A stretch of 64,000 nucleotides of DNA, taken from Tenacibaculum sp. Bg11-29 (GTDB lineage Bacteria > Bacteroidota > Bacteroidia > Flavobacteriales > Flavobacteriaceae). The position numbers and the translations under genes were made by a program. The stretch spans positions 1,611,001 to 1,675,000 of the forward strand of contig NZ_PJBB01000003.1 in assembly GCF_002836595.1 (NCBI RefSeq), in the 5' to 3' direction. How positions within the stretch are numbered: position 1 is the stretch's first letter; each line of letters starts with the position of its first letter. Positions 27,126 through 36,501 of the stretch are shown here, one piece after another. Under the pieces are notes generated by a model. That model made no database searches. It was not told the origin of the DNA and was given only the letters and a program-made list of their open reading frames with translations.

Positions 27126-27221
27126 AATCAAATATATTTTATAAGAGTTTATATAATATTCATATAAACTATTTTAGTAATTTCGGCGTTGTAAAAATTG
27201 AATGTAAATATACTAAAGTTC

Positions 27222-28184
27222 ATGAGAAAATTTTTAACACTTTGTGTTTTAGTTTTAGGGTTAAATTCTTGTAAAAAAGAGGTTGCTTTTAATTTAGAAG
27301 TTGATGTGTCTAATATTAAGGTTAACACGGTTATAGATCGTTTTGATATCGATTTTTATAATACGAAACCAGAAAACTTAGAAAAAACGAAAAAGAAATA
27401 TCTATTTTTATTTCCATCTCAACCCGACAGTGTTTGGGTAAATAAACTTAAAAATAAAGATGAAATAGAATTGTATGAAGAAACACAAAAAGTATATAAT
27501 ACGCTAGATGATTTAAGGGGGGAATTAACTTCTTTTTTTAAGCATTTAAAGTATTATAACCCTAAATTTAAAAGCCCGAGAGTAATAACCATGCTAACAA
27601 ATATTGATTATGATAATCGAATTGTATATGCAGATAGCTTGTTGTTGATTTCTTTAGATGCTTACCTAGGTAAAGAGCACAGATTTTATAATGATTATCC
27701 TGCTTATATAAAACAGAATAATGAGAAAGAACATATTATTGTAGATGTGGCAGAATCAATAATAAATGCGCATTTTTTCCCTGTGAAACAACGAAGTTTT
27801 ATAGATAAAATGATTTATAAAGGTAAGAAAATGTATTTACTTGATGCATATTTACCTAAGGTATCTGACAAAATAAAAATTGGTTATACAAAGATTAAGT
27901 TTGATTGGGTAGAAAAAAATGAAGAATCAATTTGGAAATATTTTATTGAAAAAAACATGTTATATAGTACAAGTAAAGAGCTTGATAAACGTTTTTTAGA
28001 TGTTGCTCCTTTTTCTAAGTTTTATATGGAGCAAGATAATCAATCACCAGGTGGTTTGGGTGAATGGGTTGGTTGGCAAATAGTACGTTCGTACATGCAA
28101 AAGAATGATGTATCTTTGCAGCAGTTATTACAAACAAGTGAAGAGGAAATCTTCAAAAACTCAAAATATAAACCAAAGAGATAA
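27222..28184 (+). CDS. gldB: Gliding motility lipoprotein GldB
   Basis: The 320-aa protein has a lipoprotein signal with Cys17 (LGLNSCKKE). The body shows INVNTVIDRF-like and FPVKQRSFIDKMIYKGKKMYL segments and ends SPGGLGEWVGWQIVRSYM, matching GldB. GldB was found by loss of gliding in Flavobacterium johnsoniae and is probably an accessory of the gliding/type IX secretion machinery; its biochemical role is not settled. An upstream TTG frame exists, but the ATG at 27222 gives the proper signal peptide. Its stop overlaps gldC by 1 nt (TAATG). Confidence 0.92.
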   Translation: MRKFLTLCVLVLGLNSCKKEVAFNLEVDVSNIKVNTVIDRFDIDFYNTKPENLEKTKKKYLFLFPSQPDSVWVNKLKNKDEIELYEETQKVYNTLDDLRGELTSFFKHLKYYNPKFKSPRVITMLTNIDYDNRIVYADSLLLISLDAYLGKEHRFYNDYPAYIKQNNEKEHIIVDVAESIINAHFFPVKQRSFIDKMIYKGKKMYLLDAYLPKVSDKIKIGYTKIKFDWVEKNEESIWKYFIEKNMLYSTSKELDKRFLDVAPFSKFYMEQDNQSPGGLGEWVGWQIVRSYMQKNDVSLQQLLQTSEEEIFKNSKYKPKR

Positions 28185-28519
28185 TGGCGATAGAACATAC
28201 TTCGAAAATAATATTTAAAGTAGGCTTAGACGAAAATAAAATACCTGAAAAAATTACATGGAATGCAGAAGATGGTGGAATTAACGGTGAGGCTTCTAAG
28301 GCTATAATGTTATCTGTTTGGGATCATAAGAAAAAAGACACTTTACGTATGGATTTGTGGACGAAAGATATGCCTGTAGATGAAATGAAACAGTTTTATC
28401 ATCAAACATTAGTGTCTATGGCAGGGTCATTTGAGAAAGCTACTAATGATGAGAAAATGAGTGCTACCATGCGAGATTTTTGTGATTACTTTGCAGAGAA
28501 ATTAGAATTGAAAAAATAA
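28184..28519 (+). CDS. gldC: Gliding motility protein GldC
   Basis: The 111-aa soluble protein (EHTSKIIFKVGLDENKIPEKI, then WNAEDGG, MLSVWDHKKKDTLRMDLWTKDMPVDEMKQFYHQTL split by position, and CDYFAEKLELKK) matches GldC, which always follows gldB. It overlaps gldB by 1 nt. It has no signal peptide. Mutants glide less well in F. johnsoniae, so it is an accessory factor. Confidence 0.93.
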   Translation: MAIEHTSKIIFKVGLDENKIPEKITWNAEDGGINGEASKAIMLSVWDHKKKDTLRMDLWTKDMPVDEMKQFYHQTLVSMAGSFEKATNDEKMSATMRDFCDYFAEKLELKK

Positions 28520-28547
28520 AAAAAGCAGCTTTTAAGCTGCTTTTTTT
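28518..28547. terminator. Bidirectional terminator after gldC
   Basis: A 14-bp inverted repeat (AAAAAAAGCAGCTT, 2-nt centre, AAGCTGCTTTTTTT) that starts inside the gldC stop region and ends in that of the folK fusion. Confidence 0.85.
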
Positions 28548-29676
28548 ATGCGTTGTAATTTTTAATCTCATTAATTATAAATTGATAATCTTCATTGTTT
28601 TTTACAAAGTCTAAATCAGATACATCAATAATTAAGATGTTTAGATTAGGTTGTGTTTTAATGAAATTAATGTATCCATCATGTATTTTTTGCAAATAAT
28701 CAGCTTCTATGTTTTGCTCGTAATCTCTTCCTCTTTTTTTTATGTTTTTTAATAAACGTTCAGTATTTTGGTATAAATAAATATATAAATCGGGTTTAGT
28801 GATTTCTTTATACATCAAATCGAACATTTTTCTGTATAATTTATACTCATCTTTTTGCAAGGTAATTTGTGCAAAAATTAATGATTTAAAAATATAATAA
28901 TCAGAAACTATAAAATTTTTAAATAAATCAAATTGTGCTAAGTCATCTGTTAATTGTTGATATCTGTCAGCTAAAAAGCTCATTTCTAAAGGGAAAGCAT
29001 AGCGTTCGTTATCTTCATAGAATTTTGGTAAAAAAGGATTGTCAGCAAAACGCTCTAACACCGTTTTTGTGTTAAACTCGTCAGACATCATTTTAGCTAA
29101 TGACGTTTTTCCTGCCCCAATATTTCCTTCAATAGCAATATAATTATATTTTTCAGTAATAGGAATAGGTCTTATAAGTTGCTCTTCAAGTACAGAAATA
29201 ATTGAATTATCTGAACAGTTTTCTAAACAAGACGAGATAGATTTTTTTTCTATTGGATGATTTAATTTTTTGGCAATTTCAGTTAAGGGAACTAAAACAA
29301 ATTTACGCTCTAACATTCGTGGATGAGGTACGATAAGGTTTTCTGAAAAAATAATTTCATCATCAAAAAGTAAAATGTCAATATCAATAACTCTATTAGA
29401 ATATTCATTACTGTTGGTTCGAATTCTACCTATCTTTTTTTCAATAGATAATAATTTTGAAATTAATTGCTCAGGAGGAAGATGTGTAGATACTTTAATA
29501 CAAGTATTGTAAAAATTATTACCAGTAAAACCATAAGAAGGGGTTTTATAAACTGATGCAATTTTTAAAATAACTCCAATTTCTTGGTAAATTAAATTTA
29601 TCGCTTCCTGTAAATTACTTAGCTTATCACCTTCATTGGTGCCTAAAGAAAAATATGTTGTTCTCTGTATTTTCAA
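28546..29676 (-). CDS. folK: Bifunctional HPPK (FolK) - deoxynucleoside kinase fusion
   Basis: The 376-aa protein joins two enzymes. Residues ~1-160 are 6-hydroxymethyl-7,8-dihydropterin pyrophosphokinase (YFSLGTNEGDKLSNLQEAI, VIDIDILLFDDEII, VPHPRMLERKFVLVPL), which activates pterin for folate. Residues ~175-376 are a deoxynucleoside kinase (P-loop AIEGNIGAGKTSLAK, RFADNPFLPKFYED, KKRGRDYEQNIEADYL). The fusion is known in Bacteroidota. A separate kinase of the same family is encoded at 47729-48343. Both halves look complete. Confidence 0.93.
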   Translation of the reverse strand: MKIQRTTYFSLGTNEGDKLSNLQEAINLIYQEIGVILKIASVYKTPSYGFTGNNFYNTCIKVSTHLPPEQLISKLLSIEKKIGRIRTNSNEYSNRVIDIDILLFDDEIIFSENLIVPHPRMLERKFVLVPLTEIAKKLNHPIEKKSISSCLENCSDNSIISVLEEQLIRPIPITEKYNYIAIEGNIGAGKTSLAKMMSDEFNTKTVLERFADNPFLPKFYEDNERYAFPLEMSFLADRYQQLTDDLAQFDLFKNFIVSDYYIFKSLIFAQITLQKDEYKLYRKMFDLMYKEITKPDLYIYLYQNTERLLKNIKKRGRDYEQNIEADYLQKIHDGYINFIKTQPNLNILIIDVSDLDFVKNNEDYQFIINEIKNYNA

Positions 29677-29813
29677 TTACATAATATATAGACAGCAAAG
29701 AAACAAAAAGCATCTAGGAATTCATTTGTTTCTAATAAAGTTTTTTGATCTTTATTACAGTTATATTTTTACAGAGTGATTTTATATATTTATATAAATG
29801 ACTATTTTTGATT

Positions 29814-31769
29814 ATGGTTAAATTTATCTTTAGGTGTTTTGTAGTATGTTCATTTTTATTTACGAAAGTATGTGTTTGTCAAACAGATCGATTAAATGAA
29901 AACGGAATAAAGAGTGAAAAAGAAATTATTTATGAGGCTATTTATCTGTTAAATAATAATGAAAAAGAAAAAGCATATATAATCGCTAAAGATTTAAAAA
30001 AAACTACTAAATCTAAATATGCTTTAATGAATAGTAGTATGATATTAGCATACTACTTTAATAGAAAAGTAGCTATAGATTCTTCAATAATTTACGCAAA
30101 ACAATCTCTCAGTTATAATACAGAAGGAGGGGATTCTTTAAAGTCTAAACGAAAATCAACTATTTATAATCTTTTAGGAAAAAATTATAGTAAAAAAGGC
30201 TTACTCAGTGAAAGTAAGAAGTGGTATATAAAAGGTATCGAAGAAGCTCAGAAATTTAATGAAAAATATTCTTATTATGCTAATACACATGGGTTAGCTT
30301 TGGTGTATTATAATGATAAGAATTCTTTAAAAGCGTTAAGTGCTTTTAAAGAATGTTTAACCTATACTGAAGATAAGGAAATTATATACGGTAGTTATAT
30401 AAATATAGGAATGATTTATGGAGAACTTAAAGATTATAAGGCTTCTAATAATTTTCTTAAAAAGGCATATAACATGAGTTTAGCAGATGATAATATACAA
30501 GCTAGGTCGTCAATTCTTTTAAGCTTAGCTAATAATGCACAAAAGCAAAAAAAAATAAAGAAAGCAAAAAAACTTTATAGAGAAGTAATAGCAATTAGTG
30601 ACAAAGAAGGGTTTCATCAAATAAAAATTGAAGCAAGTATTGGTATTGGTAATATAATGATATACTTAAAAGATTATAAAAATGCCCGTTTAGTTTACAG
30701 TATTGCACTTAATGATGCTTTAGAATTAAAATTATTAGGACAGCAACAAGAGCTTTATAAAAAACTAAAAATAATAGCGTTAGAACAATTAAATTACAAA
30801 GAAGCTTTTTATCATAATTCAAAGTACTTTAAAATAAAAGATTCTATTAGTAAATTAGAAAAAGAAGAAAAAATTAATGAGTTAGAAGTTAAATACGAAA
30901 CTATAAAAAAAGAAAAAGAGATTGTTTTACTAAAAAAAGATCAAGAGATACAAGAAGTTAATTTAAAAACTGAAAAAAGCAACAAAAAATATATTTTAAT
31001 ATCTTTTTTAATTATCCTTGTAGCTGTAGTTGGGTTATTAATTAATTATTATTTAAGGCTTCAAGCTCAAAGTGAGTTAAATAAAAAAGAGAAAGAGATA
31101 AACCAACAAAAAGTAACAACATTATATAAAGAAAAAGAATTAGAACTAATTAAAGCAAATATTGAAGGAAGAGATATAGAAAGAGAAAGAATAGCGCAAG
31201 AATTACACGATAGTATTGGAGGTAATTTAGCGGCTATTAAACTTCAGTTAGGTAGTCCTAAAGTTTCTAATATAGATCATATAAAAAAGGTTCGTATTCA
31301 AATAGACGATACTTATAAAGAGGTAAGAAATATCTCTCACTCACTGATTCCTAAAAAGAAAGATGATAGTAAGTTTTGTGATACAATTGAAACATATTTA
31401 AATAATATTGGAAATTCAAGTGATATAACTACATCTTTAACTATATACCCAAAACAAAAAATAGATGAGTTACCTGAAGAGGTAAAATCAGAAGTGTTTA
31501 AAATTATTCAAGAATTAATTACAAATACTCTTAAACATGCAAATGCATCATTTATGGAGCTAAGTATAAGTTTGTCTGACTTACAAATACTAAATATTCT
31601 TTTTGAAGATAACGGAATAGGGTTTAATCCTTCAGAACAAAAAGAAGGTTTGGGGTATACTAACATAAAGAGTAGGTTAGATAAAATACATGGACAATTA
31701 CTAATTGATTCTAGAAAAGGAAGAGGAACTATTATTAACATAGAAATAGATAATAAATATGAAGTATAA
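29814..31769 (+). CDS. TPR-containing sensor histidine kinase (HisKA_3/NarX type)
   Basis: The 651-aa protein has a signal peptide (KVCVCQ), five to seven tetratricopeptide-like repeats outside the inner membrane (residues ~40-320), a coiled coil, one transmembrane helix (YILISFLIILVAVVGLLIN), another coiled coil, and a HisKA_3 dimerisation domain with the phospho-acceptor histidine in ERERIAQELHDSIGGNL. HATPase motifs follow (NTLKHA, EDNGIGFNP, GLGYTNIKSRL). The ATG at 29814 is preferred over a TTG two codons before. It overlaps its response regulator by 11 bp. The signal is unknown. Confidence 0.88.
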   Translation: MVKFIFRCFVVCSFLFTKVCVCQTDRLNENGIKSEKEIIYEAIYLLNNNEKEKAYIIAKDLKKTTKSKYALMNSSMILAYYFNRKVAIDSSIIYAKQSLSYNTEGGDSLKSKRKSTIYNLLGKNYSKKGLLSESKKWYIKGIEEAQKFNEKYSYYANTHGLALVYYNDKNSLKALSAFKECLTYTEDKEIIYGSYINIGMIYGELKDYKASNNFLKKAYNMSLADDNIQARSSILLSLANNAQKQKKIKKAKKLYREVIAISDKEGFHQIKIEASIGIGNIMIYLKDYKNARLVYSIALNDALELKLLGQQQELYKKLKIIALEQLNYKEAFYHNSKYFKIKDSISKLEKEEKINELEVKYETIKKEKEIVLLKKDQEIQEVNLKTEKSNKKYILISFLIILVAVVGLLINYYLRLQAQSELNKKEKEINQQKVTTLYKEKELELIKANIEGRDIERERIAQELHDSIGGNLAAIKLQLGSPKVSNIDHIKKVRIQIDDTYKEVRNISHSLIPKKKDDSKFCDTIETYLNNIGNSSDITTSLTIYPKQKIDELPEEVKSEVFKIIQELITNTLKHANASFMELSISLSDLQILNILFEDNGIGFNPSEQKEGLGYTNIKSRLDKIHGQLLIDSRKGRGTIINIEIDNKYEV

Positions 31770-32403
31770 TTTAATTATAGTAGACGATCATAAAATGTTC
31801 TTAGATGGTCTACAAAGTATTTTTGAATCTATAAAAGAATATCATATTTTATTCACGGGTAAAGATGGAGAAGAAGTTTTAAAGTACATGGAAAATAATA
31901 AGGATAAAAAAATAGACCTTGTTATTACAGACATTACGATGCCTAAGATTGATGGTATAGCCTTAAATAAGGCAATTAAAGAAAGAAAAGAGGCTGTTAA
32001 AACATTAGTAGTTAGTATGCATTTGAATGCTAAAATGATAGATACTTTAATAAACGATGATGTAGATGGTTATGTACCTAAAAATGCAGAAAAAGAAGAG
32101 CTATCTAAGGCTATTCGAACAATTTTAAATGGAGAAAAATATTTTTCAAGAGAGATAAAAGAAATTTATTTAGAGAATAGATTATCAAAGAAAAAAGAAG
32201 AAGGTGTAAAATTAACTGAAAGAGAAAAACAGGTAATTACTTTTATTGCTCAAGAGTTTACAACACAAGAAATAGCAAATAAATTATTTTTGAGTAAGCA
32301 TACAATAGAGAGTTATAGAAAAAATCTAATGATTAAATTAAATGTTAGAAATATTGCAGGTTTAACCAAGTATGCTTTAAAAAAGAATTATTTAGAAAAT
32401 TGA
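31759..32403 (+). CDS. NarL/FixJ family response regulator
   Basis: The 214-aa protein has a receiver domain (IVDDHKMFLDG, phospho-acceptor aspartate in LVITDITMPKIDG, lysine in GYVPKNA) and a C-terminal LuxR HTH (LTEREKQVITFIAQEFTTQE, then ANKLFLSKHTIESYRKNLM, split by position). Its start lies 11 bp inside the histidine kinase gene, so the two are translated together and form a partner pair. Targets unknown. Confidence 0.92.
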   Translation: MKYNLIIVDDHKMFLDGLQSIFESIKEYHILFTGKDGEEVLKYMENNKDKKIDLVITDITMPKIDGIALNKAIKERKEAVKTLVVSMHLNAKMIDTLINDDVDGYVPKNAEKEELSKAIRTILNGEKYFSREIKEIYLENRLSKKKEEGVKLTEREKQVITFIAQEFTTQEIANKLFLSKHTIESYRKNLMIKLNVRNIAGLTKYALKKNYLEN

Positions 32404-32574
32404 TTAGGTTAGTGATTTTAAAAATTTTAAATAAAGTAGGGTATAATAGTGTGTTCTTGTTTATATAGTGTATCCTCTTTTAAAGTAAAGTTTATGATAG
32501 GTTATTGGGGATGATCTAATAACAAATTCTTTAGTAAGAAGGATAACTTTTTTTTCAGTAATAACTTTTGAATA

Positions 32575-32605
32575 AAAAAAAGGCAACCATTTGGTTGCCT
32601 TTTTT
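32575..32605. terminator. Bidirectional terminator between the response regulator and pnp
   Basis: An inverted repeat of about 14 bp (AAAAAAGGCAACCA, 2-nt centre, TGGTTGCCTTTTTT) lying between convergent genes, closer to the pnp stop. Confidence 0.85.
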
Positions 32606-32627
32606 GAATTTATAAGAAAAATATTAT

Positions 32628-34877
32628 TTAATCTTCTTTTTTCTCTTCTCTAGGTTTTCTGTCTTCTCTAGGCTTTCTATCGTCACGACGATTATCTCTG
32701 CTTCTGTTATCACGTCCACCAGAACGTTTGTCATCTCTAGGTGGTCTTGCTACATAACCTTCTGGTTTTGGCAACAATGCTTTACGAGAAACTTTTTCTT
32801 TACGAGTTCTAGGGTCTTGACCAAAGTACTTCACATCAAAAACATCTCCCATGTTAACTACATCAGATACATTTTCTGTACGTTCCCAAGCTAATTCACT
32901 AACGTGTAATAAAACTTCGTTTCCTGGAGCTTCTGCATATTCTACAACAGCACCAAAATCTAGCATTTTAATTACTTTTACTTCGTAAGCGCTACCAACT
33001 TGCGGCTTAAACAACATTGACTCGATACGAGTAATAACTTGCTCAATTCCTGCTGGATCTGTTCCTAAAATTTCGATAATTCCTTCTTCAGTTACAGCGT
33101 CTTCAGTAATTACAATAGTAGTTCCTGTTTCTTTCTGTAATTCTTGAATATGTTTACCTCCTGGCCCAATAAATGCACCAATCATATCATTAGGAATACG
33201 TCTGTTAATCATTTTAGGAGCATGCTCTTTAACCTCTTCGTTTGCAGAAGAAATAGTATCAGTTAATTTCCCTAAAATATGTAAACGACCATCACGAGCT
33301 TGTTTTAGTGCATTCACTAAAATTTCGTAACCTAACCCTTTTACTTTAATATCCATTTGACAAGCAGTAATTCCTTCAGAAGTACCAGTTACTTTAAAGT
33401 CCATATCTCCTAAGTGATCTTCATCACCTAAAATATCAGATAAAACTGCGTAACGATCTCCGTCAGAAATTAATCCCATTGCAATACCAGAAACAGGTCT
33501 TGTCATTTTAACACCTGCATCCATTAAAGCCATTGTACCAGCACAAACAGTAGCCATTGAAGAAGAACCGTTAGATTCTAAAACTTCAGATACAACTCTT
33601 ACTGTATAAGGACAATCATCTGGAATCATTCCTTTTAATCCACGTTGGGCTAAGTTACCATGACCAACTTCTCTTCTTGAAGTTCCTCTTAATGGTCTTG
33701 CTTCACCTGTACAAAAAGGAGGGAAGTTATAGTGTAAATAGAAGTTCTCTTCACCTTCGTAAGATGGCATATCTATTTTATTAGCATCTCTTGATGTACC
33801 TAAAGTAACAGTAGCTAATGCTTGAGTTTCTCCACGAGTAAAAATTGAAGAACCATGTGTTGATGGTAAATAATCTACCTCACACCAAATTGGTCTGATT
33901 TCATCAGTCTTACGACCATCTAAACGTAAACCTTCCGATAAAGTTAATTCACGGATTGCTACTTTTTGAGATTTGTTGAAATATTTCCCAACTAAATCAC
34001 CATATTCTGCTAATTCTTCTTCTGTGAATGAAGCTTTTAATTCTTCTTTTACTTCAGAAAAAGCAGCTGAACGTTCTGCTTTAGAAGTTCCTTTTTTAGC
34101 AATTGCATAACATTTGTCGTAACAAAAGTCATTTATTTTTACAGCTAATTCTTCGTCTTCTCTTTCTCCTTCGTATTCTCTAGTTTCTTTCTTACCGAAA
34201 GCTTCAGCTAAACGAACTTGAGCAGCACATTGAATCTTAATAGATTCGTGAGCAAATTTAATTGCGTCTGCCATTTCTTCTTCAGAAATTTCATCCATTT
34301 CACCTTCAACCATCATTACAGAATCTGCAGAAGCTCCAATCATCATATCGATGTCAGATTCAGCTAATTGTGCTCTATTTGGATTGATAACGAATTCACC
34401 ATTTACTCTTGCAACACGTGCTTCAGAAATAGGGCATTCGAAAGGGAAATCAGATAATTGAATAGCTGCTGATGCTGCTAAACCTGCTAATGCATCTGGC
34501 ATAACATCTTCATCATGAGACATTAATTGGATCATTACTTGTACTTCTGAATGGTAATCTTTTGGAAATAATGGACGTAAAACACGGTCTACTAAACGCA
34601 TTGTTAATACTTCTCCATCACTTGGTCTTGCTTCTCTTTTAAAGAATCCTCCAGGATATCTTCCTGCGGCAGCAAATTTTTCTCTATAGTCTACCGTTAA
34701 AGGTAAAAAATCTACAGGACTTTGTTTATAGTTAGATACTACTGTACATAACAACATTGCTTTTCCCATTTGAACAACAACCGAACCGTGTGCTTGTTTT
34801 GCTAATTTACCGGTTTCTAATGAGATGGTTCTTCCATCTCCAAGGTCAATGACCTCTCTAAATACTTTTGGAATCAT
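32628..34877 (-). CDS. pnp: Polyribonucleotide nucleotidyltransferase
   Basis: PNPase degrades RNA 3'-5' by phosphorolysis. The 749-aa protein has two RNase PH domains ([20 protein letters not shown] and [20 protein letters not shown]), a KH domain ([15 protein letters not shown]) and an S1 domain ([20 protein letters not shown]). A 40-residue C-terminal tail is almost all R, D, K, E, P and G, with RDNR and RKPRED repeats, probably disordered and RNA- or degradosome-linked (inferred). It follows rpsO on the same strand, the usual rpsO-pnp order. Confidence 0.97.
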   Translation of the reverse strand: MIPKVFREVIDLGDGRTISLETGKLAKQAHGSVVVQMGKAMLLCTVVSNYKQSPVDFLPLTVDYREKFAAAGRYPGGFFKREARPSDGEVLTMRLVDRVLRPLFPKDYHSEVQVMIQLMSHDEDVMPDALAGLAASAAIQLSDFPFECPISEARVARVNGEFVINPNRAQLAESDIDMMIGASADSVMMVEGEMDEISEEEMADAIKFAHESIKIQCAAQVRLAEAFGKKETREYEGEREDEELAVKINDFCYDKCYAIAKKGTSKAERSAAFSEVKEELKASFTEEELAEYGDLVGKYFNKSQKVAIRELTLSEGLRLDGRKTDEIRPIWCEVDYLPSTHGSSIFTRGETQALATVTLGTSRDANKIDMPSYEGEENFYLHYNFPPFCTGEARPLRGTSRREVGHGNLAQRGLKGMIPDDCPYTVRVVSEVLESNGSSSMATVCAGTMALMDAGVKMTRPVSGIAMGLISDGDRYAVLSDILGDEDHLGDMDFKVTGTSEGITACQMDIKVKGLGYEILVNALKQARDGRLHILGKLTDTISSANEEVKEHAPKMINRRIPNDMIGAFIGPGGKHIQELQKETGTTIVITEDAVTEEGIIEILGTDPAGIEQVITRIESMLFKPQVGSAYEVKVIKMLDFGAVVEYAEAPGNEVLLHVSELAWERTENVSDVVNMGDVFDVKYFGQDPRTRKEKVSRKALLPKPEGYVARPPRDDKRSGGRDNRSRDNRRDDRKPREDRKPREEKKED

Positions 34878-35021
34878 AAATTTTAATTCTAAATTTTTAA
34901 ATTGTTTGTTGTTGTGTTGTTATTGTTTGTTGTTGCAATGGAAATTCAAAATTGTTGTTAAAAATTTTGAGTTTTTTATATAAATTTCTATTAGTTAGAT
35001 AGAAATGAATTTTTTTTAAAA

Positions 35022-35054
35022 AAAAAAGAGGCACGTTTATAGAGCCTCTTTTTT
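35022..35054 (-). terminator. Terminator after rpsO
   Basis: An 11-bp inverted repeat (arms 35022-35032 and 35044-35054, AAAAAAGAGGC and its complement) followed on the minus strand by a long T run. It may lower read-through from rpsO into pnp. Confidence 0.75.
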
Positions 35055-35061
35055 GTAAGAA

Positions 35062-35331
35062 TTATTTTCTAATTCCTAATTCTATGATAATCGCACGATA
35101 TCTGTTGATTTCAGTTTTCTTTAAGTAATCTAGTAAACTTCTACGTTTACCTACCATCTTTACTAATGAACGCTCTGTGTTAAAATCTTTACGATTCTTT
35201 TTTAAGTGCTCTGTTAAGTGGTTGATTCTAAAAGTGAACAATGCGATTTGTCCTTCCGAAGTACCAGTATCAGCTTTACCTTTACCGTGTTTTTCGAATA
35301 ATCCTTCTTTTACTTCTTTTGTTAAATACAT
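35062..35331 (-). CDS. rpsO: 30S ribosomal protein S15
   Basis: S15 binds 16S rRNA early in small-subunit assembly. The 89-aa protein shows KADTGTSEGQIALFTFRI, the LTEHLKKNRKDFNTERSL segment and MVGKRRSLLDYLKKTEINRY, full length for the family. A TACATTTG promoter element lies 56 nt upstream. It is followed by pnp. Confidence 0.98.
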   Translation of the reverse strand: MYLTKEVKEGLFEKHGKGKADTGTSEGQIALFTFRINHLTEHLKKNRKDFNTERSLVKMVGKRRSLLDYLKKTEINRYRAIIIELGIRK

Positions 35332-35386
35332 TCCAATATTATTTAAATGATTTTTATGTACATCAATGAGCTATTCATCGAAGCTG

Positions 35387-35394
35387 CAAATGTA
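35387..35394 (-). promoter_or_regulatory. -7 type promoter element for rpsO
   Basis: The minus strand reads TACATTTG, an exact TAnnTTTG match, giving an rpsO leader of roughly 50 nt. No distinct upstream TTTG was found, only TTTC near the right distance. Confidence 0.5.
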
Positions 35395-35458
35395 CAAATA
35401 ATTTTTAATTTGAAATGTATAGGAATACGTGTTTTTTGTTACGTAAATGAAACAAAAA

Positions 35459-35476
35459 AGCCAGCAAATGCTGGCT
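35459..35476 (-). terminator. Terminator after accD
   Basis: An 8-bp inverted repeat (AGCCAGCA, 2-nt centre, TGCTGGCT), followed on the minus strand by six T residues, just past the accD stop. Confidence 0.8.
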
Positions 35477-35483
35477 CTTAAAT

Positions 35484-36341
35484 TTATGCTCTTATAGGTT
35501 GATTTTGTATCAAATCTATATATAAATTTATTTGTTTTTTTAAGTTTTTACGCTCGTAGATTCCATCTAAGAATCCATGTTCTAAAACAAATTCAGAACG
35601 TTGGAAACCTTCAGGTAGTTCTTTACCAGTAGTATCTTTAACAACACGTGGTCCAGCAAAAGCAATTAAAGCATTTGGTTCAGCGATATTAATATCACCT
35701 AGCATTGCAAACGAAGCTGTCGTTCCTCCTGTTGTTGGATCAGTACATAATGATATATATGGAATTTTAGCATCTGCTAATTGCGCTAATTTTGCAGAAG
35801 TTTTTACCAATTGCATTAATGATAAAGAAGCCTCCATCATACGTGCACCTCCAGATTTTGAAACCATTAAGAAAGGAAGTTTGTTTTTAATAGAATAGTC
35901 AATAGCTCTGGCTATTTTTTCACCTACAACACTTCCCATTGATCCACCGATAAAAGCAAAATCCATAGAAGCAACAACAATGTCTTTACCATTAGATTTT
36001 CCTACAGCTGTACGAACAGCGTCTTTTAAACCTGTTTTTTTCTGAGCAGCTTTTAAACGATCTGGGTATTTTTTAGTGTCTTCGAACTTTAAAGGATCCT
36101 TTGATGTTAGTTTAGAGTTTAATTCTTTAAATTTATTATCATCAAAAAAAAGTTCAAAATACTCATGACTTCCAATACGAACATGATATCCATCTTCTGG
36201 ACTTACATATAAGTTCTTTTTTAGTTCTTCAGTATCAATTACCTTACCGCTTGGTGTTTTATACCATAAGCCTTTAGGTGTGTCTTTTTTTTCTTCTGTT
36301 GGGGTTTGAATACCCTTGTCTTTACGTTTAAACCAAGCCAT
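35484..36341 (-). CDS. accD: Acetyl-CoA carboxylase carboxyltransferase subunit beta, no zinc ribbon cysteines
   Basis: AccD with AccA transfers carboxyl from biotin to acetyl-CoA for fatty-acid synthesis. The 285-aa protein has the crotonase-like core: [56 protein letters not shown] and [10 protein letters not shown]. The N-terminal domain ([20 protein letters not shown], then [11 protein letters not shown]) keeps the shape of the four-cysteine zinc ribbon but has no cysteine at all in its first ~65 residues. I recall the same in other Flavobacteriia, so it is a lineage trait rather than damage. Confidence 0.95.
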   Translation of the reverse strand: MAWFKRKDKGIQTPTEEKKDTPKGLWYKTPSGKVIDTEELKKNLYVSPEDGYHVRIGSHEYFELFFDDNKFKELNSKLTSKDPLKFEDTKKYPDRLKAAQKKTGLKDAVRTAVGKSNGKDIVVASMDFAFIGGSMGSVVGEKIARAIDYSIKNKLPFLMVSKSGGARMMEASLSLMQLVKTSAKLAQLADAKIPYISLCTDPTTGGTTASFAMLGDINIAEPNALIAFAGPRVVKDTTGKELPEGFQRSEFVLEHGFLDGIYERKNLKKQINLYIDLIQNQPIRA

Positions 36342-36407
36342 AGTTTAGTTTATATTTTGTTGTTTATTATTGATTAACTCATTCATATTAATGAGAAGGG
36401 GTGACGA

Positions 36408-36415
36408 CAAATGTA
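36408..36415 (-). promoter_or_regulatory. -7 type promoter element for accD
   Basis: The minus strand reads TACATTTG, an exact TAnnTTTG match, 66 nt before the accD start codon. Confidence 0.45.
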
Positions 36416-36453
36416 AATTATTTTTATGAACTTTACTTTTTATAAATAAAAAA

Positions 36454-36479
36454 AAGCACTTAGAAGGTTCTAAGTGCTT
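36454..36479 (-). terminator. Terminator after fbaA
   Basis: A 12-bp inverted repeat (AAGCACTTAGAA and its complement, 2-nt centre), followed on the minus strand by a run of T, 22 bp past the fbaA stop. Confidence 0.85.
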
Positions 36480-36501
36480 CGTTACTCTAAAATTAGAGTT
36501 C

